From assembly GCF_000482785.1 (NCBI RefSeq), contig NZ_AXWS01000013.1:124001-188000 (forward strand): a DNA stretch of 64,000 bases. Direction: 5' to 3'. Position 1 is the first letter of the stretch, and each line of letters opens with the position of its first letter. This DNA comes from Derxia gummosa DSM 723. Its GTDB lineage: Bacteria > Pseudomonadota > Gammaproteobacteria > Burkholderiales > Burkholderiaceae_E. A model generated the notes under the pieces. The model worked only from the letters and a program-made list of their open reading frames with translations, made no database searches and was not told where the DNA came from. Below are positions 7,841 through 15,772 of this stretch, one piece after another. A program made the translations under genes and the position numbers.

Positions 7841-8389
7841 ATGACTCGCATTTCCACCCTCGCCCGCACCGATGCCACCGGCAGCGCCGCCGACCTGCTC
7901 GACGCCGTCAACAACGCCTTCGGCACCATTCCCAACCTCTTCCTGGTGACGGCGCGCGCGCCGGCGGTGCTGCAAGGGCTGCTGCAATTCAACGCGGCGC
8001 TGTCGGGCGGCGTGCTGGCGGCGCGCGAGCGCGAAGCCATCGCCATCGCGGTGGCCGAGGTGAACGGCTGCGACTACTGCCTGTCGGCCCACCTGATGAT
8101 CGGCAAGGGCGCCGGCCTGGCCGATGGCGAGCTGGCCCTCGCGCGCCAGGGCAAGGCGGCCGACGGCCGGCTTGACGCGATCCTGCGCCTCGCCACCACG
8201 CTGGTGCAGACGCGCGGCATCGCGAGCGACGAGCAGATCGCCGCCGCGCGCGCCGCCGGCCTCGGCGACGCCGAGCTGCTCGAAGTCGTGGGCGTGGTCG
8301 CGCTCAACGTGCTGACCAACTACCTCAACCTCGTCGCGGGCACGCCGATCGACTTCCCGGTCGTGCGCTCGTCGCGCAGCCACGGCTGA
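7841..8389 (+). CDS. AhpD-like carboxymuconolactone-decarboxylase-family peroxidase
   Basis: 182 residues; start ATG 7841 with a good ribosome site AAAAGGAG just upstream. The catalytic motif is E73-x3-C77-D-Y-C80-x3-H84 (EVNGCDYCLSAH), the thiol/proton-relay layout of AhpD peroxidases. GTIPNLF near residue 28 and the helix around LLQFNAALSGG match the peroxidase-related (YciW/DUF-type CMD) subgroup. It likely reduces hydroperoxides or disulfides in the cytosol. It is divergent from a LysR gene, which is the probable regulator. Confidence 0.88.
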   Translation: MTRISTLARTDATGSAADLLDAVNNAFGTIPNLFLVTARAPAVLQGLLQFNAALSGGVLAAREREAIAIAVAEVNGCDYCLSAHLMIGKGAGLADGELALARQGKAADGRLDAILRLATTLVQTRGIASDEQIAAARAAGLGDAELLEVVGVVALNVLTNYLNLVAGTPIDFPVVRSSRSHG

Positions 8390-8419
8390 TCGCCGTTCGT
8401 CCGGCGCGCGCGCCGCGCT

Positions 8420-8445
8420 GTAAGAAGCGCGCGCGCCGGGCGACC
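8420..8445 (+). promoter_or_regulatory. ECF-sigma-like promoter before the DUF1223/MrpX cluster
   Basis: GTAAG, 16 nt, CGACC; it is 30 of 33 identical with the element at 4532-4564 and lies 32 bp before the DUF1223 start. The GTAA...CGA layout resembles promoters read by SigF-type ECF sigma factors. No sigma or anti-sigma gene is in the window. Confidence 0.6.
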
Positions 8446-8476
8446 AAGCCACAACACCGATCGCCCGGAGCCCAGC

Positions 8477-9301
8477 ATGAACCTCCCGTCCTCCCTACCG
8501 CGCCGCCGCGCGCTGGCCAGCGGCCTGCTCGGCCTGGCCGGTCTTGCAAGCGCTGTCATGCCGCTGGCCGCCACGGCCGCCGGCTGCGCCGTCGCGAGCG
8601 GCCCCGGCACCACCGCGCTGGTCGAGCTGTACACCTCCGAAGGCTGTTCGAGCTGCCCGCCGGCCGATGCCGCCGTGAGCCGGCTCGACCGCACGCTGGC
8701 CGACGGCGCGCGCGCCATCCCGATCGCGCTGCATGTGGACTACTGGGATTCGATCGGCTGGAAGGATCCGTTCGCGCAGGCCGGCTTCGGCGCGCGCCAC
8801 TCGTGGCGCGTGGCGACGCTCGGCAAGCGCACCGTGTGGACGCCGCACTTCTTCGTGAGCGGCGCGGAGGCGCGCGACTGGCGCGAGACGCTGTCGGGTC
8901 AGGTGGCCCGCATCAATGCCGAGCCGGCGCGCGCGAACCTCGCGCTCGACGCCCGCGTCGGCGCCGACGGGAAGCTCGTCATCGACGCGCGCGGCACGCT
9001 TGCCGCGCAGGCGGCGGGGCAGAGCGCGAAGCCGGCGCTGTACCTGGCGCTGACCGAGAGCCAGCTCAGCTCGAAAGTGACGCGCGGCGAGAACGGCGGC
9101 GCCACGCTGCATCACGACCATGTGGTGCGCAGCCTGATCGGCCCGATCGATTTCAGCGACGGCCGCGCCGAGCTGCATCGCAGTCTCGCGCTGCCGGCCG
9201 ACTGGAAGCGCGACGGGCTGGCGCTGGTCGGCTTCGTCGAGGACGAGACCAGCGGCCGCGTGCTCCAGGCCGCGACCACCGGCCAGTGCCTCAAGGGCTG
9301 A
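8477..9301 (+). CDS. DUF1223 thioredoxin-like secreted protein
   Basis: 274 residues. The N-terminus PRRRALASGLLGLAGLASA is a signal peptide with a twin-arginine-like start. After it come the DUF1223 hallmarks LVELYTSEGCSSCPPAD (Cys57, Cys60), HVDYWDSIGWKDPFA and a YTPHFFVSG-like segment (WTPHFFVSG). The family has a thioredoxin fold and acts in the periplasm; its substrate is not established. It is first in a tight run (4-bp gaps) with the cytochrome b and molybdopterin genes, behind an ECF-like promoter, so it likely helps in oxidant defence. A palindrome copy (8545-8558) lies in the signal-peptide codons (LASAV). Confidence 0.88.
   Translation: MNLPSSLPRRRALASGLLGLAGLASAVMPLAATAAGCAVASGPGTTALVELYTSEGCSSCPPADAAVSRLDRTLADGARAIPIALHVDYWDSIGWKDPFAQAGFGARHSWRVATLGKRTVWTPHFFVSGAEARDWRETLSGQVARINAEPARANLALDARVGADGKLVIDARGTLAAQAAGQSAKPALYLALTESQLSSKVTRGENGGATLHHDHVVRSLIGPIDFSDGRAELHRSLALPADWKRDGLALVGFVEDETSGRVLQAATTGQCLKG
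8545..8558. repeat. 14-bp dispersed palindrome, copy 3
   Basis: TGCAAGCGCTGTCA, inside the DUF1223 signal-peptide codons CTT GCA AGC GCT GTC. Confidence 0.75.
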
Positions 9302-9305
9302 CGCG

Positions 9306-9896
9306 ATGGACGCCGTCATCCTGCAACCGGCCTGGGTCCGCGCGACGCACTGGCTCAATGTCGTGGCCGTGGTGCCGCTCGCGATGAGCGGCTGGCGCAT
9401 CTACGACGCCTCGCCCTTTCTCGGCTTCGACATCCCGCGCGACTGGACGCTCGGCGGCTGGCTCGGCGGCGCGATCCAGTGGCATTTCGCGGCGATGTGG
9501 CTGCTGGTCGTCAACGGCCTCGCCTGGATCGGCGGCAACCTCGCCACCGGCCGCTGGCGCATGCGCTTCTGGCCGCTGACGCCCGCGCTGCTCTGGCACG
9601 ACATCCGCGCCTTCTTCCGCGCCGAACTCAGGCACGACGACCTGTCGCACTACAACGCGGTGCAGCGCGCGGCCTATCTGTTCGCGGCGCTCGACCTGAT
9701 CGTGCTGGTGCTGTCGGGCCTCGTGCTGTGGAAGTCGGTGCAGTTCCCGCTGCTGCGCGAGCTGATGGGCGGCTACGAGGCGGCGCGCCGCGTGCACTTC
9801 TTCGCGATGGCGACGCTGGTCGGTTTCGTCGCCGTGCATGTGGCGATGGTGATCGCCGTGCCGCGCAGCCTGCGCGCGATGACGCTCGGAAGGTGA
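9306..9896 (+). CDS. yedZ1: Cytochrome b561-type membrane electron carrier (YedZ1-like)
   Basis: 196 residues with four hydrophobic helices (about 15-35, 60-80, 125-145, 165-185). Candidate heme-ligand histidines are in RATHWLN (His15), QWHFAA and RVHFFA/AVHVAMV. It is a diheme cytochrome b of the Ni/Fe-hydrogenase/b561 superfamily, expected to pass quinol electrons to the periplasmic side. It sits 4 bp before the sulfite-oxidase-fold gene and is its obvious partner. The YedZ1 name follows the MrpX/YedY1/YedZ1 system of Azospira and rests on gene order as well as fold. Confidence 0.8.
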   Translation: MDAVILQPAWVRATHWLNVVAVVPLAMSGWRIYDASPFLGFDIPRDWTLGGWLGGAIQWHFAAMWLLVVNGLAWIGGNLATGRWRMRFWPLTPALLWHDIRAFFRAELRHDDLSHYNAVQRAAYLFAALDLIVLVLSGLVLWKSVQFPLLRELMGGYEAARRVHFFAMATLVGFVAVHVAMVIAVPRSLRAMTLGR

Positions 9897-9900
9897 GGCC

Positions 9901-10707
9901 ATGAGCGACCCACGCAAATCCGCCCCGCCGCGCGCCGCGCTGCTCGACGTGCTCGGCGACGGCCTGCGCCGCCTGCGCCGCGACGCCAGCCGGCTCGACC
10001 TGCCCGAACCCGCGCGCCGGCGCCTGCTCGGCGGCGGCCTCACGCTCGGCGGTCTGTCGCTGCTCAGCGGCTGCGGCATCAGCGACGAGCCGAGCGTCGA
10101 AGCCGCGCTCATGACGGTGTCGCGCTTCAACGACCGCGTGCAGGGCGCCCTCTTCGGCCCCGACCGCCTCGCGCCGACCTATCCCGACTCGATGATCGTG
10201 CGGCCCTTTCCGTTCAACGCCTTCTACGGCGAGGCGATGGCGCCCGATGTCGATGCCGGCGACTGGCGGCTCGAAGTGGGCGGCAAGGTGACCGAGCCGG
10301 GCCGCTGGACCCTCGCCGCGCTGCGCGCCCTGCCGCAGACCGGCCACACCACGCGCCACATCTGCGTCGAAGGCTGGAGCGCGATCGGCAACTGGAGCGG
10401 CGTGCCGCTCGGCCTCTTCCTGCGCCGCGTCGGCGCCGACCTCGGCGCGAAGTACGTCGCCTTGCGCTGCGCCGACGGCTACTACAACGGCATCGACATG
10501 CCGAGCGCGCTGCATCCGCAGACGCTGCTGGTGCTCGACCAGGACGGCGGCCCGCTGCCGCGACGCAATGGCGCGCCGCTCAAGCTGCGCGTGCCGACCA
10601 AGCTCGGCTACAAGAACCCCAAGCACATCGTGGCCCTGACCGTGACCGACGACCGCCCCGGCGGTTACTGGGAAGACCAGGGCTACAACTGGTTTGGCGG
10701 GAGCTGA
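9901..10707 (+). CDS. yedY1: Periplasmic molybdopterin oxidoreductase (YedY1/MsrP-like)
   Basis: 268 residues. A twin-arginine signal (ARRRLLGGGLTLGG, about 39-52) runs into a lipobox-like LLSGC58. The body is the oxidoreductase molybdopterin domain, with the molybdenum-ligand cysteine predicted at Cys155 in RHICVEGWSAIGNWSGVPL, then YYNGIDMPSALHP and PTKLGYKNPKHI. It is a methionine-sulfoxide-reductase-type enzyme, thought to repair oxidised methionines of periplasmic proteins with electrons from the upstream cytochrome b. The Met-repeat protein 91 bp downstream is the expected substrate. It lacks the C-terminal dimer domain of sulfite oxidases. Confidence 0.82.
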   Translation: MSDPRKSAPPRAALLDVLGDGLRRLRRDASRLDLPEPARRRLLGGGLTLGGLSLLSGCGISDEPSVEAALMTVSRFNDRVQGALFGPDRLAPTYPDSMIVRPFPFNAFYGEAMAPDVDAGDWRLEVGGKVTEPGRWTLAALRALPQTGHTTRHICVEGWSAIGNWSGVPLGLFLRRVGADLGAKYVALRCADGYYNGIDMPSALHPQTLLVLDQDGGPLPRRNGAPLKLRVPTKLGYKNPKHIVALTVTDDRPGGYWEDQGYNWFGGS

Positions 10708-10741
10708 TGCGGGCTTCCGCCCGCCGCTGCCGCCTTGTCCC

Positions 10742-10756
10742 GACCCGCACCGGGTC
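10742..10756 (+). promoter_or_regulatory. Hairpin between yedY1 and mrpX
   Basis: GACCCG-CAC-CGGGTC, a perfect 6-bp stem with a 3-nt loop in the 91-bp gap, followed by only a short AT stretch (TGAATTT). It could be a weak terminator, an RNA-processing site or chance. Confidence 0.35.
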
Positions 10757-10798
10757 TGAATTTCCACCCGCAACACCACCCCTCTCAAGGAGCATCAC

Positions 10799-11092
10799 AT
10801 GAACCGCATCGCCATCGCCCTCGTCGCCGTCGCCTGTTCTTTCGGCTTCGCCTCGGCCCACGCCGACGACATGAAGAAGGACGCCATGAGCCACGACGCC
10901 ATGGGCAAGGACGCCATGGCCAAGGATGGAATGTCGAAGGACGCCATGGGCAAGGACGGCATGAAGAAGGACGCGATGGGCAAGGACGCCATGGCGAAGG
11001 ACGGCATGGCCAAGGATGCGATGGGCAAGGACGGCATGGCCAAGGACGGGATGTCGAAGGACGCCATGGGCAAGGACGCGATGAAGAAGTAA
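10799..11092 (+). CDS. mrpX: Methionine-rich MxKDx-repeat periplasmic protein (MrpX-like)
   Basis: 97 residues. Signal peptide 1-22 (MNRIAIALVAVACSFGFASAHA), then the mature chain is almost wholly a pentapeptide repeat (M-x-K-D-x) with 15 methionines, one every five residues. This is the MxKDx-repeat family. A periplasmic Met-rich peptide beside YedY1/YedZ1 is the hallmark of the MrpX system, in which surface methionines absorb hypochlorite and are re-reduced by YedY1. A ribosome site, CAAGGAG, precedes the ATG. The DNA repeat is itself 15 bp based and could vary in copy number by slippage. Direct evidence for chlorine defence in this species is lacking. Confidence 0.88.
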   Translation: MNRIAIALVAVACSFGFASAHADDMKKDAMSHDAMGKDAMAKDGMSKDAMGKDGMKKDAMGKDAMAKDGMAKDAMGKDGMAKDGMSKDAMGKDAMKK

Positions 11093-11191
11093 TCGCGATC
11101 CGGCTTCCGGCGCGCCGGCGGGTTGTCGGCCCGCGCGGCGCGGCGGCCCTCGTGCCGACCGCAATCGGCTCCCCGACTCCAGGACTCCTCC

Positions 11192-11845
11192 ATGCTCCGC
11201 GATGAACTTTCCGCGCTGGCCGCTCGCGTGGCCGGCATGCTGCCCGCCGAGGCAAGCGCCACCATCGAGCGCGGCATCGCCGCGCTGGCCTTGGCCGGCA
11301 ATCACGCGCCGCGCCCCGGCGACGCCATCCCCGCCTTCGCGCTGCCCGACGCCACGGGCGCCGCCGTCACCAGCGCCACGCTGCTCGCGCGCGGGCCGCT
11401 GCTGCTCGTGTTCTATCGCGGCGAGTGGTGCCCCTACTGCAATCTGCTGCTGCGCGCGCTCCAGTCGCGGCTGGCCGAGATCGCGGCCGCCGGCGCCACG
11501 CTGGTGGCGATCTCGCCCCAGCTGCCCGAGGTGTCGTGGTCGATGGCGCGCCGGCTCGCGCTCGGCTTTCCGGTGCTGAGCGATGCCGGCAACGAGGTGG
11601 CGGCCAGCTTCGGCCTGCGCTTCGCGCTCGATGCCGAGCACCGCGCGCTGTACGCCGGCTTCGGCGTCGATCTGGCGTCGAGCAACGGCGACGACAGCGC
11701 CACGCTGCCGCTCGCGGCGGCCTTTCTCGTCGGCGCCGACGGCATCGTGCGCGAGGCCCGCGTCGAGACCGACTACCGCCAGCGCGCCGAACCCGACGAA
11801 CTCATCGGCTGGGCGCGCCGCCATGCCGCCGGAGCCGCGCGATGA
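11192..11845 (+). CDS. Peroxiredoxin-like (AhpC/TSA-family) protein
   Basis: 217 residues from ATG 11192; the frame is open further up but lacks any family match there. A short helical N-terminus is followed by a thioredoxin fold with FYRGEWCPYCNLLLRAL (Cys80 and Cys83, a CxxC active site), TLVAISPQLPE and SLGFPVLSD-like LALGFPVLSDAGNEVA. It is probably a cytosolic peroxidase or disulfide reductase using glutaredoxin or thioredoxin. Its stop overlaps the next start (ATGA), so the two are co-translated. It follows the MrpX cluster by 100 bp and fits the same oxidant-defence theme. Confidence 0.85.
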   Translation: MLRDELSALAARVAGMLPAEASATIERGIAALALAGNHAPRPGDAIPAFALPDATGAAVTSATLLARGPLLLVFYRGEWCPYCNLLLRALQSRLAEIAAAGATLVAISPQLPEVSWSMARRLALGFPVLSDAGNEVAASFGLRFALDAEHRALYAGFGVDLASSNGDDSATLPLAAAFLVGADGIVREARVETDYRQRAEPDELIGWARRHAAGAAR

Positions 11846-12708
11846 GCCGCGTCGCGGTGCTCGGCACCGGCGCGATGGGATCGCGCTTCGCGCGCGGCTG
11901 GCTCGCGGCGGGGCATGAGGTCGCGGTGTGGAACCGCGATGCCGCGAGGCTGGCGCCGCTGATCGAGGCCGGCGCGATCGCCCACGCGACGCCGGCCGCC
12001 GCCGCCGAGGGCGCCGACTTCGTGGTGTCGATGCTGCGCGACGACGCGGCCTCGCGCGAGGTCTGGCTCGGCGCCGGCCAGGGCGCGCTGCGCGGTCTCG
12101 GTGTCGATGCCGTCGCGCTCGAATGCTCGACGCTGTCGCCGGCCTGGACCCGCGAGCTGGCCGCGACCTTCGCGGCCGCCGGCCGGCGGCTGGTCGATGC
12201 GCCGGTGTCGGGTTCGGTGCCCCAGGCCGAGGCGCGCCAGCTCGTGTGGCTCGTGGGCGCCGACGCGACCGATCTGGCGCGCGTCACGCCGCTGCTGCGC
12301 GATCTCGGTCCGGAGGTGTTGCACGCGGGCGCGCCGGGCACCGGCATGGCGCTCAAGCTCTTCGTCAACGCGATGCTCGGCGTGCAGCTGTTCGCCTTCG
12401 GCGAGCTGCTCGGCATGGCCGAGGCCGAGGGGCTGGCGCCCGCGACGGCGGCGGCGCATTTCGCCCGGACGCTGGTCGCGAGCCCGATCGTCAACCGCTT
12501 CGGCGGCATCGTCGCGGCCGGGCAGACGCCGGGCGGTTTCACGATCGAGCTGCTGGCCAAGGACTTCGGCTATCTGGCCCTGCCGTCGGGCGCCGGGCCG
12601 TCGGCCGTGACGGCCTGCGCGATGGCGCTGCGCGCGGCGGTGATGGCCGGCGCGGGCGGGCGGCATCCGGCGCTGCTCGGGCTGCCCGCGGCGCTGGCGG
12701 CGCGCTGA
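11842..12708 (+). CDS. NAD(P)-dependent beta-hydroxyacid dehydrogenase-family reductase
   Basis: 288 residues; the ATG overlaps the previous stop (ATGA). The Rossmann start AVLGTGAMGSRFARG (GxGxxG), substrate loop DAPVSGSVPQAEARQL (about 119-133) and catalytic Lys172 in GMALKLFVNAMLG place it in the 3-hydroxyisobutyrate dehydrogenase / glyoxylate-succinic-semialdehyde reductase family. WNRD near residue 30 (Arg after the second strand) suggests NADP preference. It probably reduces a small aldehyde acid, possibly one formed under oxidative stress, but the substrate is not evident. The HIBADH-specific SSS active-site variation was not resolved. Confidence 0.85.
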   Translation: MSRVAVLGTGAMGSRFARGWLAAGHEVAVWNRDAARLAPLIEAGAIAHATPAAAAEGADFVVSMLRDDAASREVWLGAGQGALRGLGVDAVALECSTLSPAWTRELAATFAAAGRRLVDAPVSGSVPQAEARQLVWLVGADATDLARVTPLLRDLGPEVLHAGAPGTGMALKLFVNAMLGVQLFAFGELLGMAEAEGLAPATAAAHFARTLVASPIVNRFGGIVAAGQTPGGFTIELLAKDFGYLALPSGAGPSAVTACAMALRAAVMAGAGGRHPALLGLPAALAAR

Positions 12709-12771
12709 CCGGCGCCGGATGCCGGGCCGCGCGACCCGGCCCGGGTCCGACGCGCCCCGCGCGCGGCCGCG

Positions 12772-12981
12772 CTACTTGGTGAGGATGAGCCGTCCCATCG
12801 ACGTGATGCGCAGCCGGTAGATCGCGCCGTTGTGCTCGATCTCGATCTCGCGCGTCTGCTCGAACAGCTCGGCGCTGCTCAGGCGCCGGCCGCCGGTGGC
12901 GGGACGCACGAGGGCGGTGGTGAACAGGGCTTCGGCGCCGGGCGCGAGGCAGGACGGGTCTTGCGCGGTGCTGGCGGTCAT
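12772..12981 (-). CDS. hemP: Hemin uptake protein HemP
   Basis: 69 residues from ATG 12981, with an AGAGGAGGAAG ribosome site. The C-terminal ~38 residues are the HemP domain: RRLSSAELFEQTREIEIEHN, then YRLRITSMGRLILTK. HemP is a small, Fur-regulated protein found beside TonB-linked iron and heme receptors, and in Burkholderia it activates heme-receptor expression. Here it is last in the long minus-strand iron run that begins at the Fur box (20357-20375), 55 bp after the flavodoxin-reductase gene. That gap contains a perfect copy of the 14-bp palindrome. Confidence 0.9.
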   Translation of the reverse strand: MTASTAQDPSCLAPGAEALFTTALVRPATGGRRLSSAELFEQTREIEIEHNGAIYRLRITSMGRLILTK

Positions 12982-13015
12982 GGCGGCTTCCTCCTCTTGG
13001 GAACGATGATTGGTC

Positions 13016-13029
13016 TGCAAAGGCTTGCA
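13016..13029. repeat. 14-bp dispersed palindrome, copy 4 (intergenic)
   Basis: TGCAAAGGCTTGCA, in the 55-bp gap between the flavodoxin-reductase stop and hemP. It is one of the few non-coding copies. Confidence 0.8.
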
Positions 13030-13036
13030 GGGCGGG

Positions 13037-14671
13037 TCAGTAAAGGTCGCGGCGGTAGCGGCCGGCGCGCGCGAGCGCATCCACGGCGGCACCGCCGAGC
13101 AGTTCGCGCAGCGCGCCGTCCACGCCTTCGCCCATGCCGGCGAGCCGGCCGCAGACGTAGAGCGCGGCGCCGGCGTCGACCCAGTCGCGCAGGCGGTCGG
13201 CTTCGGCGTGGAGCAGGTCCTGCACATGGCGCGGCGCGGCGGCGGGCGTGCCGGCGGCGTCGCGCGAGAAGGCGAGATCGGCGCGGGCGAGCCGGCCGTC
13301 GGCGAGGGCGGCGGCGATCTCGTCGGCGAAGAAGGCGTCGCGCTCGCGCTGGCGCTCGCCGAACAGCAGCCAGACCGGCGCGGCGGCCGGCGCGGCGGCG
13401 CCAGCGCTGGCGACGGCGTCGGCGCGGGCCTGCCAGTGCGCGCGCAGCCCGGCCATGCCGGTGCCGCTGCCGATCAGCACGAGCGGCCGTCCGGCATTGG
13501 CGCCGATGCGGAAGGACGGATGGGCGCGCAGCCTGAGCCTGACTTCGCCGCCCGGCGCGAGGCCGCCGGTGAGCCAGCCCGAGGCGATGCCGATGCCGCC
13601 GTCGTCACGCCGGTGGCGCCGCACGAGCAGCTCGATGCGGCCGTCGGCGCCGGGCGCGTTGCACACGGTGTAGCGCCGCGCCCGGCCGCCGTCGCCGGGG
13701 GCGCGCAGCTCGACCAGATCGCCGGCCTGCCAGCCGCGCGCGTCGGCGTCGGGCGCTTCGAGCAGCAGATGGCAGACCGGCTCGCCGATGCTGCCGGGAT
13801 TGAGCCGATGCCGCGCCACGAGGCGCCAGGGCGAGAACGCGGGTTCGGCGAAGGTGGCGGCGTCGTTGCCCGGCGCGACGCCGTCGTCGACGTCGGTCGC
13901 GGCGCGGGCATCGGCATCCGTGCCGGCCGCGGCGTCGGGGCCCGGCACGGACGCGACCGACGCGATGACGGTGCCCGGTCCGGCCTCGCGCGCGGCGAGC
14001 GCGCCGATCCGGCGCTGCCAGAGCGCGAGCGCCGTCGCGTCGCCGCGATCGACCTCGACGCGTTCGAAGCAGGGCCGCGCGCCGTGCGCGAGCAGCCAGT
14101 GGTCGAGCCAGCGGCCGAAGCCGCAGAAGACCGGGTAGTCGCTGTCGCCGGCGGCGAGCAGGCCGTAGCGCAGTCCGTCGAGGGCGAGCGCGCCGTCACG
14201 CTCGAAGCAGTCGCTGGCGAAGCCGAGCGCGTCGTCGGGCGGATCGCCCTGGCCGGCGGTGCTGACGAGGATGAGGGCGCGCTCCTCGCGCGCGAGCGCG
14301 GCGGGCGTCAGTTCGCACAGGCTCGCGACCCGGGCGCGGGCGCCGGCGGCGCGCAGCAGTCGCGCGGTCTGTTCGGCCCAGGCGGCGACGGTGCCGGTCT
14401 GGCTCGCGTAGGCGACGAGCCAGTCGGGGCCGGCGGGATCGGCTGATCCGGCGGCGAACGCGGTCGGGCCGGCGGAAGCCGGCGGCCAGGCGCGGTCGGA
14501 CGCATGGTCGGCCGGCGGCGTGCCGTCGTCGCCGCGCCGGGCGTGGCCGCCCGCGTCGCGCGCCAGCCGGCGCGCCTGACGCGCGCAGCCGGCACAGAGC
14601 AGGCCGTAGCCGAGCAGCAGGCCGAGCGCGGCGCCGAGGCGTTCGGGCTGGAACAGCAGCGTGTCGATCAT
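13037..14671 (-). CDS. Membrane-anchored flavodoxin/FAD reductase (CysJ-like)
   Basis: 544 residues. One N-terminal helix (about 10-30, ALGLLLGYGLLCAGC) is followed by a flavodoxin domain (WLVAYASQTGTVAAWAEQ, STAGQGDPPDDAL). An FNR-type half follows with the FAD motif RRYTVCNAPG, NAD(P) motif LIGSGTGMAGLRAHW and C-terminal YVCGRLAGMGEGVDGAL. It should take NADPH electrons through FAD and FMN. PepSY proteins are often fused or operonic with such reductases, and here ApbE, DUF2271 and PepSY genes lie upstream in the same run, so it is the likely electron source for periplasmic reduction. It overlaps apbE by 4 bp. An acidic D/A-rich insert lies mid-protein. Confidence 0.85.
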   Translation of the reverse strand: MIDTLLFQPERLGAALGLLLGYGLLCAGCARQARRLARDAGGHARRGDDGTPPADHASDRAWPPASAGPTAFAAGSADPAGPDWLVAYASQTGTVAAWAEQTARLLRAAGARARVASLCELTPAALAREERALILVSTAGQGDPPDDALGFASDCFERDGALALDGLRYGLLAAGDSDYPVFCGFGRWLDHWLLAHGARPCFERVEVDRGDATALALWQRRIGALAAREAGPGTVIASVASVPGPDAAAGTDADARAATDVDDGVAPGNDAATFAEPAFSPWRLVARHRLNPGSIGEPVCHLLLEAPDADARGWQAGDLVELRAPGDGGRARRYTVCNAPGADGRIELLVRRHRRDDGGIGIASGWLTGGLAPGGEVRLRLRAHPSFRIGANAGRPLVLIGSGTGMAGLRAHWQARADAVASAGAAAPAAAPVWLLFGERQRERDAFFADEIAAALADGRLARADLAFSRDAAGTPAAAPRHVQDLLHAEADRLRDWVDAGAALYVCGRLAGMGEGVDGALRELLGGAAVDALARAGRYRRDLY

Positions 14672-15771
14672 GCGAGCAGCTCCCGCGCGGCGGCGCTCCA
14701 GGTTTCGCGCCAGCCGTCGGCCAGCCGCTCGATCCAGATCGCGGCGAGGCCGTGGCGCGCGGCGAGCGCGAGGCCCTCGTCCACGCCCGCGACCAGCAGC
14801 GCCGTGGCCCAGCCGTCGGCGCGCCGGCAGGACGGATGGATGACCGTGACCGAGGCCACGTCATGCTCGACCGGGCGCCGGCTGCGCGGGTCGATCGTGT
14901 GCGAACGGCGCCGGCCGTCCTGGCTCCAGCAGCGGCGCGCGTCGCCCGAGGTGGCGACCGCGAGGCCGTGCAGCGCGATGCGCGCCGGCGGCATGGGGCA
15001 GGCCGGATCGGGCCGTTCCAGCTCGACCCACCAGGGCTGGGCGTCGGGGCGCATGCCCGCGCCGCGCAGCTCGCCGCCGATCTCCACCAGGTGATGCGCG
15101 AGACCGCAGCCGCGCAGCCAGTCGGACACGGCGTCCACCGCGTGCCCCTTGGCGATGCCGCAGAGGTCGAGCGCGAGGCCGCCGGGCTGGCCGAGCCGGC
15201 CATCGGCGTCGATGCGCAGCTGCCGCCAGCCGATGCGCGCGGTGGCCAGATCGGCGGCGGTCGGCGGCGTGAAGCTGGGTGCGTCATGACGCCGGCCGGG
15301 ACCGAAGCCCCAGAGCCCGACCAGCGGCGCGGCGGTCGGGTCGAAGGCGCCGCCGCTCGCGCGCGCGATGTCGATCGCGTCGCGCAGCACGCAGTCCAGA
15401 TCGGCCGGCAGGCGCAGGCGAGCGCCGGCCGGCGCCGCGCCCCAGCGGTTGAGATCGGACTCCGGCTCCCAGGGGCTCATCTGCGCGACCACGCGCGCGA
15501 TGACCGCCTCGATGCCCGGCCGCAGCCGCTCGGCGTCAAGCGAACGCGGCGCCGCGCAATCGACCGCCCAGGTCGTGCCCATCGCGCGCCCCGCCAGATG
15601 CAGCCGCGCCGCGCCCGGCGGCAGCGGTTCGGGGTCGATCACGGCCGGCAGCAGCAGCCGGAGATCGGCCGCCGCAAGGTCGGCATCGGGCGGCGCGACG
15701 ACGGCCGCCGACGGCGGCGCGTCGGCCGGCGGCGCCGGCTCGGCGGTGGGATCGGCGCGGTCCATCGTCAT
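14668..15771 (-). CDS. apbE: ApbE-family FMN transferase
   Basis: 367 residues from ATG 15771, one base after the DUF4198 stop. Core motifs are RAMGTTWAVD, SPWEPESDLNRWG, GGAFDPTAAPLVGLWGFG, DLCGIAKGHAVDAVSDWL, VEIGGELRGAG, TSGDARR and HTIDPRSRRPV, all standard for ApbE, which attaches FMN to Thr/Ser of partner proteins. No signal peptide or lipobox is visible. That is odd for an enzyme that usually works outside the cytoplasm; the N-terminus is a Pro/Ala-rich stretch. The neighbouring DUF2271 protein has a TGAT motif and is the probable acceptor. Confidence 0.9.
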   Translation of the reverse strand: MTMDRADPTAEPAPPADAPPSAAVVAPPDADLAAADLRLLLPAVIDPEPLPPGAARLHLAGRAMGTTWAVDCAAPRSLDAERLRPGIEAVIARVVAQMSPWEPESDLNRWGAAPAGARLRLPADLDCVLRDAIDIARASGGAFDPTAAPLVGLWGFGPGRRHDAPSFTPPTAADLATARIGWRQLRIDADGRLGQPGGLALDLCGIAKGHAVDAVSDWLRGCGLAHHLVEIGGELRGAGMRPDAQPWWVELERPDPACPMPPARIALHGLAVATSGDARRCWSQDGRRRSHTIDPRSRRPVEHDVASVTVIHPSCRRADGWATALLVAGVDEGLALAARHGLAAIWIERLADGWRETWSAAARELLA

Positions 15772-15772
15772 C

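Noticed and set aside
7989-8004. TGCAAGGGCTGCTGCA as another palindrome copy
   Set aside because: 16 bp long with two extra central bases; spacing does not match the other copies.
10865-11090. MxKDx DNA repeats as a CRISPR-like or tandem non-coding array
   Set aside because: The 15-bp periodicity is fully explained by an in-frame pentapeptide repeat with signal peptide and ribosome site.
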